A stretch of DNA of 12,181 nt from CAZGOM01 sp964542875 (GCA_964542875.1 CAZIWA010000150.1:1-12181); one strand, 5' to 3'; shown: positions 1-6,096, counted from the first letter of the stretch. Translations and numbers: made by a program. The notes: generated by a model from the sequence alone, not told the origin.

Positions 1-271
1 CGTCGACGTCGGAGAGATCGCAGGGGACGGTGGTGATGCCGTCGTCTTCAAGGGCCTTGCGGCTGGCCGCGGAGGTGTAGCGGGAGACGGCGAGGACCTT
101 GTTTTTCTTGCCGGCTTCTTCGAAGGCGCGCTTGGCCATGAGGGCCAGGCCGTGGCCGATTTTGCCGCCTGCGCCGAGCATGAGGAGATCGCCCTGGATG
201 TTGGAGAGCGTCTTGATGACGCCTGCGTCGGGCTTGGAGATGGAGAGGAGGATGTCGCGTTCGGTGAGCAT
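1..271 (-). CDS. NAD(P)-dependent epimerase/dehydratase-like protein, N-terminal part
   Basis: Partial gene: it starts with ATG at 271-269 and runs off the left edge, so only the first 90 residues are visible. Residues about 27-45 read GDLLMLGAGGKIGHGLALMA, a beta strand followed by the glycine-rich GxGGxxG turn of a Rossmann dinucleotide-binding fold. Next come a basic helix and a second strand (VLAVSRYTS, about 59-67), then a strand ending in CDLSD. That order is typical of short extended SDR/epimerase proteins. It lies 151 bp downstream of the sugar phosphate isomerase on the same strand, so a shared role in carbohydrate conversion is plausible but inferred. No Shine-Dalgarno sequence is evident. 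A run of GGGTNNN-type heptamers reaches to within a few bases of the start codon. Substrate cannot be told from this fragment; the SDR catalytic YxxxK would lie outside the window. Confidence 0.75.
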   Translation of the reverse strand, partial: MLTERDILLSISKPDAGVIKTLSNIQGDLLMLGAGGKIGHGLALMAKRAFEEAGKKNKVLAVSRYTSAASRKALEDDGITTVPCDLSDVD

Positions 272-275
272 GTTA

Positions 276-296
276 GGGCCTAGGGTCTGGGGTTTG
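276..296. repeat. three tandem GGGTNNN-type heptamers
   Basis: Three contiguous 7-base units, each starting GGG and ending in TA or TG, occupy 276-282, 283-289 and 290-296, just upstream of the epimerase start codon. The same unit family recurs at 327-340, 1338-1365 and 11608-11635, and in reverse complement at 388-408 and 1424-1437. The phase is exact, which separates it from simple G-richness. Whether it is read as DNA or as part of the 5' leader is unknown. Confidence 0.7.
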
Positions 297-325
297 ATCA
301 GAAGAAGGAAGGCCTGTGGCCTTTA

Positions 326-413
326 CGGGTTCGGGGTGCGGGTTTCGGGTCAAGAGCGGGAGTCGGATTGAGGTGTTTGGGGTTTTACCCGAAACCCGGA
401 ACCCGAGACCCGG
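326..413. repeat. imperfect inverted repeat built from heptamers (element A)
   Basis: The left arm at 326-350 and the right arm at 387-413 are reverse complements with a few mismatches around a 36-base loop. The inner 11 bases (GGGTTTCGGGT at 340-350 against ACCCGAAACCC at 387-397) pair perfectly. Both arms are made of GGGTNNN heptamers, the right arm in reverse orientation. The arm is preceded by an AGGCCTGTGGCCTT block at 310-323 that resembles the outer part of element B (1322-1448). It lies between the isomerase stop codon and the epimerase start. It could attenuate or process a shared transcript, or be a mobile palindromic repeat. Confidence 0.7.
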
Positions 414-422
414 TCCTTCGCA

Positions 423-1193
423 TTATCCGACGAGTGTTTTGAGGTTTTCGTAGCTGATTTTGACGGACTTCATGGGGTCTGCGGAGACCCAGCCGTTGTC
501 TTGTTCGACGATGAGGTGCTTGACGCCGGCGGCGTGGGCGGCGGTGAGGATGCGTTTGAAGTCGATGATGCCGGTGCCGACTTCGGCGAAGCCCTTGTCG
601 GGGGTGTTGGCCATGTCCTTGATGTGGAGGAGGGGGACGCGGCCGGCGTATTTGTTGATGGTGGCGACGGGGTCGGAGCCGCCTTTGGTGACCCAGTAGA
701 CGTCGAGCTCGGAGGCGTAGTTGGTCTGGGTGTCGGCGTTGCCGAAGAGGATGTCCATGCCGTTGGAGCCGTCGGGGGATTTGTCGTATTCAAAGGCGTG
801 GTTGTGGTAGCAGACGCGCAGGCCGGCGGCGCCGGCGGTGTTTTGCGCCTCGGTGAGAACCTGGGCGATCTGGCGGTAGCCGTCGGGATTGCGCAGGTCG
901 CCGGGGGCGGCGGGGATGACGATGTAGCGGGCGTCGAGGGTTTTGGCGAGGGAGATGGCTTCCTCGATTTTGCCCGGGCGAACGGCGTCGAGCCCGACGT
1001 GGAAGCTGATGGGCTGAAGGCCCAGTTTGTCGCAAAGCGCCTTGACGGCCTTGGGGGCGCGGTCGTAGAGGCCTGCGAACTCGACCTGGCGGTAGCCGAT
1101 GCCTGCGACCGCTTCGAGTGTGCCTTCAAAATCGCGGGACATGACATCACGGATGGTGTAGAGCTGGAGAGCGATGGGGAGGGGCAGGGGCAT
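423..1193 (-). CDS. sugar phosphate isomerase/epimerase, TIM-barrel (AP endonuclease 2-like) family
   Basis: A 256-residue cytoplasmic protein of the xylose isomerase-like TIM-barrel superfamily, of normal length and apparently complete. Visible motifs are IALQLYTIRD at about 7-16 (first strand), YHNHAFEY at 129-136 (the HNHxxE motif of this family), ELD at 162-164, LLHIKDM at 188-194, EVGTG at 204-208 and IVEQD at 228-232. By analogy with tagatose/psicose 3-epimerases, D164, H190 and E230 are likely metal ligands, with another contributed by the HNHxxE segment. These enzymes usually isomerise or epimerise free or phosphorylated sugars and inositol derivatives; the substrate cannot be assigned here. 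The ATG at 1193-1191 is preceded on its own strand by AAAGGA about seven bases upstream. There is no signal peptide. It is probably transcribed first, ahead of the epimerase at 1-271. Inverted heptamer repeats flank it on both sides. Confidence 0.9.
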   Translation of the reverse strand: MPLPLPIALQLYTIRDVMSRDFEGTLEAVAGIGYRQVEFAGLYDRAPKAVKALCDKLGLQPISFHVGLDAVRPGKIEEAISLAKTLDARYIVIPAAPGDLRNPDGYRQIAQVLTEAQNTAGAAGLRVCYHNHAFEYDKSPDGSNGMDILFGNADTQTNYASELDVYWVTKGGSDPVATINKYAGRVPLLHIKDMANTPDKGFAEVGTGIIDFKRILTAAHAAGVKHLIVEQDNGWVSADPMKSVKISYENLKTLVG

Positions 1194-1544
1194 GGGAGTC
1201 CTTTGAACGAAAATAGAGGGGTATCAATATAGCGGATGGGGGATTGAGGGACGAACGGGTCTTGGGGGGTGGGGGTGTTGAGATATGGTGGAAAAGGGGG
1301 TGCGGGGTGAAGAATCACGGAGGCCTGCGGCCTTTTCGGGTTCCGGGTTTCGGGTTTCGGGTCGAAGAAGTTAAGAAGGCGCGTGGTTTCTTCCTCTTCT
1401 ATCTGATCTTTCCTTACCTGAAACCCGGAACCCGAAGAGGCCGCAGGCTCTCTGATTTTTACTGTTTCTTGCTTCATGCCTGATTTGCACTCCCACGCGG
1501 GATGCGGGAATATGGAATCCCCCTTTTATTTGAGGACTCAAACG
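1194..1544. other. divergent spacer between isomerase and ridA-type gene
   Basis: This 351-bp gap must hold the promoters for both divergent genes. On the minus strand TATATT at 1231-1226 could be a -10 box for the isomerase, but no good -35 box accompanies it. On the plus strand TTGCAC at 1485-1490 followed 17 bases later by GAATAT is a weak candidate for the downstream gene. The middle is occupied by inverted-repeat element B (1322-1448) and a G-rich, C-poor tract at about 1236-1310. No coding region is supported. Confidence 0.5.
1322..1448. repeat. long near-perfect inverted repeat with heptamers (element B)
   Basis: Positions 1323-1350 and 1421-1448 are reverse complements at 27 of 28 positions, separated by a 70-base loop. 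Each arm has an outer GCCTGCGGCC block and an inner run of GGGTNNN heptamers. On the left arm the units start at 1338, 1345, 1352 and 1359. On the right arm the complementary units start at 1424 and 1431. It is related to element A on the other side of the isomerase gene. No target-site duplication or coding capacity is evident. Confidence 0.8.
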
Positions 1545-2009
1545 ATGGATATCAAAGGCAAGCTTGCTGGACTGGGATTGACTTTGCCCCCCGCGCCCAA
1601 GCCAGTGGCGATTTATGTTCCCGGTGTAAAGACCGGGAACCTGATTGTGGTGTCCGGGCAGCTTCCTTTTGAGCAGGGGAAGCTTCTTTCCACGGGGCCG
1701 GTGCCTTCAGGGGCGAGCCTGGAGCAGGCGCAGAAGGCCGCGCGGCAGTGCGTGCTCAACGGGTTGGCGGTGGTGGACGGCCTGATCGGCGGGGATTGGT
1801 CGAAATTCGTGCGTGTGGTGAGGCTGGGGGTGTTTGTGGCCTCGGATAACGGATACGGCGACCAGCCGAAGGTGGCCAACGGCGCCAGCGAGCTTCTGGG
1901 GCAGATTTTTGGCGATGCCGGTCAACATGCGCGCGCGGCGGTTGGGGTGAATACACTTCCCCTGACGGCGACGGTGGAAGTGGAAATGTTGGTGGAAGTT
2001 CGGGATTAA
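1545..2009 (+). CDS. RidA/YjgF family protein (catalytic-Arg type)
   Basis: A 154-residue protein of the RidA/YjgF/UK114 family. Characterised members hydrolyse reactive enamine/imine intermediates from PLP enzymes and form trimers. It opens MDIKGKLAGLGLTLPPAPKP and continues IVVSGQLPF at about 34-42, QPKVANGASELL at 107-118, and HARAAVGVNTLPL at 128-140, then VEVEMLVEV. This is the longer Rid subgroup of about 150 residues, not the roughly 128-residue E. coli type. R130 in HARAAVGV aligns with the catalytic Arg of RidA, so deaminase activity is plausible. The start at 1545 is chosen because GAGG lies at 1532-1535, about nine bases upstream. An in-frame ATG at 1476 would add 23 residues without family similarity. 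A hairpin terminator follows 14 bases after the stop. A second paralogue at 9279 lacks the Arg. Confidence 0.92.
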   Translation: MDIKGKLAGLGLTLPPAPKPVAIYVPGVKTGNLIVVSGQLPFEQGKLLSTGPVPSGASLEQAQKAARQCVLNGLAVVDGLIGGDWSKFVRVVRLGVFVASDNGYGDQPKVANGASELLGQIFGDAGQHARAAVGVNTLPLTATVEVEMLVEVRD

Positions 2010-2022
2010 TGTGATTCCGAGG

Positions 2023-2054
2023 CCTGTGCAAGGTCAAGATTGCACAGGATTTTC
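2023..2054 (+). terminator. probable intrinsic terminator of the RidA-family gene
   Basis: A perfect 9-bp stem, CCTGTGCAA at 2023-2031 with TTGCACAGG at 2040-2048 and an 8-base loop, is followed by ATTTTCC. It begins 13 bases past the stop codon. The U-tract is short, so termination may be partial. Confidence 0.6.
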
Positions 2055-2115
2055 CGCTGTAGCAGTCAAGGCTTGACGAATCCATGGCCTGTGACCATGA
2101 TGGTGATTGCCCCAA

Positions 2116-2134
2116 GGCATATTTAAGTTATGCC
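2116..2134. promoter_or_regulatory. short inverted repeat upstream of the membrane coiled-coil gene
   Basis: GGCATA (2116-2121) and TATGCC (2129-2134) are perfect 6-bp inverted arms around a TTTAAGT centre, 53 bases upstream of the start at 2188. The AT-rich centre inside a GC-rich genome fits an operator or promoter element, but nothing else confirms this. Confidence 0.3.
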
Positions 2135-2187
2135 AGGCAGATGTGTTTTAAGAATGATCTTCCAACGTCTTTTTCGAGGTTTGCTCG

Positions 2188-3600
2188 ATGGCACGTACAG
2201 CTAAAGCAGCAAGCGGCGCAAACTACATGCTGGCCTTCGTGGTCGTCTTGTCGTTTTTGTTTGTGATTGCAGTCGGTTGCGCGATCATGATTTACAACAA
2301 CGGCCAGGTGTGGAAGAACGAGCTGGATAAGGTGAAGGCCACCAGCAAGAAGTTCATCACCCAGGAAGAAGGCCGGTCTGAGTCTTACCTGCAGCTTGAA
2401 GCCACGGGTGACCCGAATCAGTCTTCCTACATGAAGCTGACGAACCACATCCGCGCCCTGAATGTGCTGATCACCGGTCAAGACGGTGCGACGCTGGCGG
2501 GCATCAATGCCGAAGTGGGCACCCTGAACCCCCGTGACAACCAAAGCCTGGTGGCGATGGTTCGCGGCGACCGGGCCGATGCCGACTATCTGCGCACCTC
2601 GCTGCAGGAAGAACGCACCAAGACCCAGAAGCTGGAAAGCGACCTGCAGAAGGCTGCTGAGATCAACAAGACGACCCGGGCCGCCAGCGAACAGACGATT
2701 GCCGAACTGCGCGATGCCCTCAACAAGCTTCAGCAGGGCTATGTGGCTTACCAGACCAACCTGGACAAGACCGTGGCCGACCTGGAAAAGCGTCTGGGCG
2801 AAATCAAGGACTCCGCGGCGGGCGAAAGCAGCAAGCTGGGCAAGGAAAACGACGGCCTGCTGAACGAACTGAAGCTTGTGAAGGCGCAACTGGTGGACCT
2901 GCAGCAAACCCGGTCTTCCGGCGGCAAGGGCCCCAAGGTTCGTGCTGAACTCCAGGCTGACGGCGAAGTGGTTTCGATCATCGAAGAAGATTCACGCGGC
3001 CGGTTTGATGGCAAGTCCGGCCTGGTGTACATCAGCCGCGGCCGCAAGGACCGGATCGTGCCGGGCATGACCTTTGAAGCATTCAACCGTCTGACGGGTG
3101 TTTCGCCCGACCCCAATGACCGTAATCGTATCCGCGGCAAGGCGACCCTGGAAGTGATGAACGTTCAGGAAAACGCTTCGGTGGCACGCATCGTCCGGCT
3201 GGAAAGTGGCCAGACGGTTGTTGAAGGCGACGTGATCGCCAACGTGGTGTACGACCCGAACATGAAGTTCAAGTTCGTGGTGTTCGGCGACTTCGACATC
3301 GACCAGATCGGTGTGGCGACGACCCGCGACACGACCCGTGTGGAAACCATGATCAAGGACTGGGGCGGGATCGTCGGCAAGGACCTCAACTACGACACCG
3401 ACTTCCTGGTGCTGGGGATTCGTCCTCAGATGCCCCGCGAAGTGCCCGGCGAAGTGGATCCCGTGATCCTGGCCAAGAACAACGAACAGCGCAAGAAGGT
3501 GGAAGCGTACGACAAGCTCGAGAAGCGGGCCGTCGACCTGGCCATCCCGATCCTGAACCAGAACCGGTTCCTCTCGCTGGTGGGTTACTACCGGCGCTGA
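2188..3600 (+). CDS. membrane-anchored coiled-coil protein with C-terminal BRCT-like domain
   Basis: A 470-residue protein not recognised as a named family. Residues 13-36 form one strongly hydrophobic helix after a short basic N-terminus, so it is probably a single-pass inner-membrane anchor. Residues about 130-242 are a long charged coiled coil (heptads rich in L, A, E, K). Residues about 250-355 look like a small beta-rich domain (GKSGLVYISRGRKDRIVPGM at about 275-294). Residues 362-466 resemble a BRCT domain. The matching pieces are FVVFG at 363-367, a helix ending in DWGGIV at 391-396, TDFLVLG at 404-410, and IPILNQNRFLSLVG at 453-466. They follow the same order as in the BRCT of NAD-dependent DNA ligase. 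BRCT domains normally bind phosphopeptides or DNA, so a membrane-tethered copy is odd. GAGG lies at 2176-2179, eight bases before the ATG. A strong terminator follows. The BRCT assignment is inference from motif order. Confidence 0.9.
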   Translation: MARTAKAASGANYMLAFVVVLSFLFVIAVGCAIMIYNNGQVWKNELDKVKATSKKFITQEEGRSESYLQLEATGDPNQSSYMKLTNHIRALNVLITGQDGATLAGINAEVGTLNPRDNQSLVAMVRGDRADADYLRTSLQEERTKTQKLESDLQKAAEINKTTRAASEQTIAELRDALNKLQQGYVAYQTNLDKTVADLEKRLGEIKDSAAGESSKLGKENDGLLNELKLVKAQLVDLQQTRSSGGKGPKVRAELQADGEVVSIIEEDSRGRFDGKSGLVYISRGRKDRIVPGMTFEAFNRLTGVSPDPNDRNRIRGKATLEVMNVQENASVARIVRLESGQTVVEGDVIANVVYDPNMKFKFVVFGDFDIDQIGVATTRDTTRVETMIKDWGGIVGKDLNYDTDFLVLGIRPQMPREVPGEVDPVILAKNNEQRKKVEAYDKLEKRAVDLAIPILNQNRFLSLVGYYRR

Positions 3601-3610
3601 GCTGACGGCG

Positions 3611-3658
3611 ACCAACAAAAAAACGCTCTCTCCAACTGGGGAGAGCGTTTTTGTTGGT
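3611..3658 (+). terminator. strong intrinsic terminator
   Basis: The stem pairs AACGCTCTC at 3622-3630 with GAGAGCGTT at 3641-3649, extended inward by about three pairs to an AACT loop. TTTTT follows. The pairing continues outward (ACCAAC with GTTGGT, and the A-run with the U-run), so it may work in both directions. It starts ten bases after the stop at 3600. The core resembles the terminator after the tRNA at 9164-9222. Confidence 0.88.
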
Positions 3659-3668
3659 GAAGAGCGGA

Positions 3669-3982
3669 TTTTTGACTGGGATTAAGAGGATTGAAGATGA
3701 TTAAGAGGATGGGAATGGGGATGCAATGTGTCTGGGGGGGGGGAAGTTTTTTGAGACGATTTACCAGACGGAAAAGATTTCGGCCGGGCGTGCGGCTTCT
3801 CCGGATAGAGATGCCTTTGGAGCGTAAAACAAGGGGCCGGATTACGACGAAGACGTCTAATCCGGCCTAGTTCGGAATATTTGTGCAAAGCACCCGGAGC
3901 GAGAGGGAACCAGAATGAGCCGGAAAAGATTAAACTCTTGGTCCTCTTAATCATCCACAACCCTCTTAATCCCAGTCGAAAA
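3669..3982. repeat. 314-bp intergenic element with 42-bp imperfect terminal inverted repeats
   Basis: The left end 3669-3710 and the right end 3941-3982 are reverse complements at 37 of 42 positions. Each end contains two copies of the motif GATTAAGAGG, in inverted orientation at the right end. The interior carries a run of ten G at 3734-3743. It also holds a strong hairpin at 3835-3867, in which GGCCGGATTA pairs with TAATCCGGCC and a further GACG/CGTC pairing continues past one bulged C to an AAGA loop. No transposase or convincing ORF lies inside, and no clear target-site duplication was found. The element ends 13 bases before the acyltransferase start and begins just after the upstream terminator, so it fills the spacer. 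It could be a MITE-like non-autonomous element, a structured RNA, or a promoter-bearing repeat. Confidence 0.75.
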
Positions 3983-3995
3983 CTCATTCCAACGC

Positions 3996-5009
3996 ATGCC
4001 TAAAATCATCCCCGCACACATCCAATGGGCCCAGTACCTGGGCGCGCGTCTGGCGGCGATGGGGCTGACGGCGTTTGAGCCGGAGGCCAATCTCAAGACT
4101 GCGGCCTGGATCGGCCGGCTTATTCACGCGGTGGACAAGAAGCACCGGGTGCGGATGCAGAAACATCTGCGCATCGCATTTCCCGAAGCCACGCAGACGC
4201 AACTGGATGTGCTTGGGGTCAAGAGTTTTGAGCACTTCATGCAACTGGTGATGGAAGTGCTGCACACGCCTCGGGTGATTCATCCCGATAGCTGGCCGGC
4301 CCATGTGAGGCTGCGCAACATGGGGCCGGCGATCAAGCTTTTAAATTCCGGGAGCCCTGCGATTTTAGTGACGGGGCATTTGGGGAATTGGGAAGTGCTG
4401 GGGGCGCTGCTGGCGGTGCTGGGGTATCCGTGTCATGCGATTGCGCGACCGCTGGACAATGTGCTTTTGAATGATTGGCTGCTGGGGGTGCGCGAGCGCC
4501 GGGGGATGCAGATCATCACCAAGTGGGATGCGAGCGACAAGATGGTGGAGGTGCTTTCGGGGGGCGGGATGCTGGGGTTTATCGCCGATCAGAACGCGGG
4601 GGACAAGGGGATGTTCGTGCCATTTTTCGGGCGGCTGGCGAGCACTTACAAGTCGATCGGGCTGCTGGCGATCAGCCAGCGGGTGCCGGTGTTGTGCGGG
4701 TATGCGCATCGGATGGGGAACCGGTTTGAATATGAGATGGGTGTGATGGATATTATTCGGCCCGAAGAATGGGAAGCGCAGCGGGATCCGCTGTTTTATG
4801 TGACGGCGCGATACATGCTGGCGATTGAAAACATGATTCGGCTGCGGCCTGAGCAGTATCTGTGGATGCATCGGAGGTGGAAGAGCCGGCCCAAATACGA
4901 GCGCGACGGAAAGCCGATGCCGGAATCCGTGAAACGCGGTCTGGGGGAATTGCCGTGGATGACGCCGGCGCTGATGGAGAGCTTATGCCAGCCGTTTAAA
5001 GAGGCGTGA
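3996..5009 (+). CDS. LpxL/HtrB-family lysophospholipid/lipid A acyltransferase
   Basis: A 337-residue member of the bacterial lauroyl/myristoyl acyltransferase family, which adds secondary acyl chains to lipid A precursors or related lipids at the inner membrane. Family motifs appear in the usual order. GHLGNWE at 127-133 gives the HX4E catalytic pair H128/E133. ARPLDN is at 150-155, GFIADQNAGDKGMFVPFFG at 194-212, and EQYLWMHRRWK at 286-296. Length is slightly above the common 290-320. The N-terminus is only weakly hydrophobic, so membrane association may be peripheral. No Shine-Dalgarno is visible before the ATG at 3996, and the right inverted repeat of the upstream element ends 13 bases earlier; a start close to the transcript 5' end is possible. 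Presence of this family supports a diderm host. Distance from other lipid A genes leaves the exact acceptor open. Confidence 0.92.
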   Translation: MPKIIPAHIQWAQYLGARLAAMGLTAFEPEANLKTAAWIGRLIHAVDKKHRVRMQKHLRIAFPEATQTQLDVLGVKSFEHFMQLVMEVLHTPRVIHPDSWPAHVRLRNMGPAIKLLNSGSPAILVTGHLGNWEVLGALLAVLGYPCHAIARPLDNVLLNDWLLGVRERRGMQIITKWDASDKMVEVLSGGGMLGFIADQNAGDKGMFVPFFGRLASTYKSIGLLAISQRVPVLCGYAHRMGNRFEYEMGVMDIIRPEEWEAQRDPLFYVTARYMLAIENMIRLRPEQYLWMHRRWKSRPKYERDGKPMPESVKRGLGELPWMTPALMESLCQPFKEA

Positions 5010-5104
5010 GGCGAGTTGCGAATTGAAGAGGGGATGGGGTTTGATGCGTAAGGACTATGGCAATGCTCCGTGGATGTGCAGAAGAGGAGAGGCAGATTTT
5101 TAAC

Positions 5105-5128
5105 CGCGAAGTCGCGAAGGCGCGAAGT
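5105..5128. repeat. three tandem CGCGAAG(T/G) octamers
   Basis: Three exact-phase 8-base units start at 5105, 5113 and 5121; they differ only in the last base (T, G, T). They are preceded by TTTTTAAC and followed by TTAAG. Similar short GCGAAG arrays occur in intergenic DNA of many unrelated bacteria, from general knowledge. No function is evident. Confidence 0.6.
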
Positions 5129-5262
5129 TAAGAAAGGTAAAAAGCAGAGGAGGGTAAGAGACGGCGGGGTGTGTTATTGATGTGGAGAGATGGTTGCGTG
5201 GAGCAAGTTTTGTGTGGTGGAACGATGGGGTGTTTCCGGGGTGTGGGAGAAAAAACAAGGTC

Positions 5263-5292
5263 TTTAGTTTCTTTTGAGGCAAGGTGTATAAT
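5263..5292 (+). promoter_or_regulatory. sigma70-type promoter candidate for the response regulator
   Basis: TATAAT at 5287-5292 is a perfect -10 hexamer. The best -35 match, TTTAGT at 5263-5268 with an 18-base spacer, is poor. The transcript would start near 5299, leaving a leader of about 115 bases before the coding start at 5415. A weak -35 with a perfect -10 often goes with activator dependence; that is inference. Confidence 0.55.
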
Positions 5293-5308
5293 CACTCGGC
5301 GAGTGATT
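5290..5308. promoter_or_regulatory. perfect 19-bp palindrome overlapping the -10 box
   Basis: AATCACTCGGCGAGTGATT has 9-bp arms that match perfectly around one central G. It overlaps the last three bases of TATAAT and covers the expected transcription start. Length and symmetry suit a dimeric repressor of TetR-like type. The regulator is not in the window. Confidence 0.6.
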
Positions 5309-5414
5309 CCCGTGATGGTTTCGCTTATTGTTCCCACGGTTGCCCGTCAATGCGGAGCGACCAGAGACACGCCTAAATTACCCGGGTCTGAACAAACGCA
5401 TTATGGAGCTTTTT

Positions 5415-5843
5415 ATGGTTGAGCAGGCCGCTGAGTTTCGTTTGAAGGACCGCAAGATCCTGGTGGTGGATGATTCGCCTGAGGTGTTGGACAGCATTAA
5501 TCAGGCGCTGCAGGCTGAAGGTGCGTTGACGCAGACGTGCACGGATGGGAACTCTGCGGTTCGGATCTGCGAGGTGGACCCGCCGGAGCTTTGCGTGCTG
5601 GACATGATGCTGCCCAAGCGTTCGGGCTTTTTGGTGTTGGAGCGGATCAAGGTGATTCGTCCGGGCGTGCTGGTGGTGATGGTGACGGCCAACGAAGGCA
5701 AGCGTCATCAGCAATTTGCGGAATCGCTGGGCGTGGATGGATACCTGTTGAAACCGGTGCGGCTGGAGCGGTTAATCACGCTGGTGAAGGAACTTCTGGA
5801 AAAGAAGGATAAAGCCGGCGAACAACCTGGACCCCAAGCCTGA
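5415..5843 (+). CDS. single-domain response regulator (CheY-like receiver)
   Basis: A 142-residue protein consisting of one receiver domain plus a short charged tail. KILVVDDSP at 14-22 supplies the acidic pair D19/D20, VLDMMLPKRSG at 61-71 supplies phosphoacceptor D63, T91 is the switch Thr, Y110 the switch aromatic, and K113 in LLKPV the conserved Lys. No DNA-binding or enzymatic output domain follows, so it should act by protein contact or phosphotransfer. There is no histidine kinase in the window. The start at 5415 is preferred because GGAG at 5405-5408 lies six bases upstream. In-frame ATGs at 5328 and 5403 would add residues without receiver homology. Upstream lie a perfect -10 box and an overlapping palindrome. 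The C-terminal tail (about 128-142) is rich in K, E and P. Confidence 0.94.
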   Translation: MVEQAAEFRLKDRKILVVDDSPEVLDSINQALQAEGALTQTCTDGNSAVRICEVDPPELCVLDMMLPKRSGFLVLERIKVIRPGVLVVMVTANEGKRHQQFAESLGVDGYLLKPVRLERLITLVKELLEKKDKAGEQPGPQA

Positions 5844-5879
5844 GTTACGCGTCCATAAACAGTAGATAAGCGGTCTGAA

Positions 5880-5998
5880 GCCTGCGCCTAAAGGGGCGCA
5901 GGCCGGACACTCGGGCAGAAGGCCCGGGAGGCGGCCATGTGGAAAACCGGGTGTGCCCGGGTGCGCATGGGCTGCTTGGGGGGCGCTGGTAGCGCGCC
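5880..5998 (+). ncRNA. cluster of hairpins between response regulator and cytochrome gene (candidate structured RNA)
   Basis: Four GC-rich hairpins follow one another. GCCTGCGCC at 5880-5888 pairs with GGCGCAGGC at 5895-5903, CGGGC at 5912-5916 with GCCCG at 5922-5926, CCGGG at 5947-5951 with CCCGG at 5956-5960, and GCGC at 5983-5986 with GCGC at 5992-5995. No U-tract follows the first, so it is not a standard terminator. The cluster does not match any riboswitch or housekeeping RNA that I can recall by consensus. It could be the 3' end of the response regulator mRNA or the leader of the next gene. Confidence 0.3.
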
Positions 5999-6096
5999 TG
6001 TTCACCGGTGGTTAGAGTTTGTGAGAGCAATTACCTGGGTCCGCGGGAGTTATACTTCCAGCGACTCGGAAACCGACAGTATCTCGGAGGTCTCCC

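Larger units (their letters stand above)
5010..5414. other. 405-bp spacer upstream of the response regulator
   Basis: No gene is supported here. The stretch contains three tandem octamers at 5105-5128, a G-rich T/A-containing tract at about 5155-5260 with no recognisable structure, and a promoter-like segment with an overlapping palindrome at 5263-5308. No terminator was found for the acyltransferase gene at its left end. Confidence 0.5.

Noticed and set aside
501..1232. A 243-codon open frame on the plus strand opposite the isomerase
   Set aside because: The translation is repetitive V, G, D and A, typical of an antisense shadow. The opposite strand has the real gene.
470..1477. A 335-codon open frame on the minus strand overlapping the isomerase gene in another frame
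   Set aside because: Its translation is dominated by P, S, T and A with no domain, and the isomerase frame has a family match and a ribosome-binding site. It is an artefact of GC-rich third positions.
1476..1544. A longer start for the first RidA-family protein
   Set aside because: The 23 extra residues have no family match, and a ribosome-binding site supports 1545.
3682..3987. A 101-codon minus-strand frame inside the inverted-repeat element
   Set aside because: It runs through the terminal repeats and the hairpin, has no start signal, and its composition is not protein-like.
5880..6056. A known riboswitch or 4.5S/SRP-type RNA
   Set aside because: I compared it by eye with SRP, RNase P, cobalamin, TPP and SAM consensus features and found no match beyond generic hairpins.
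6051..6056. TATACT as a -10 box for the cytochrome-like gene
   Set aside because: No acceptable -35 hexamer lies 15-19 bases upstream, so it was not listed as a promoter.
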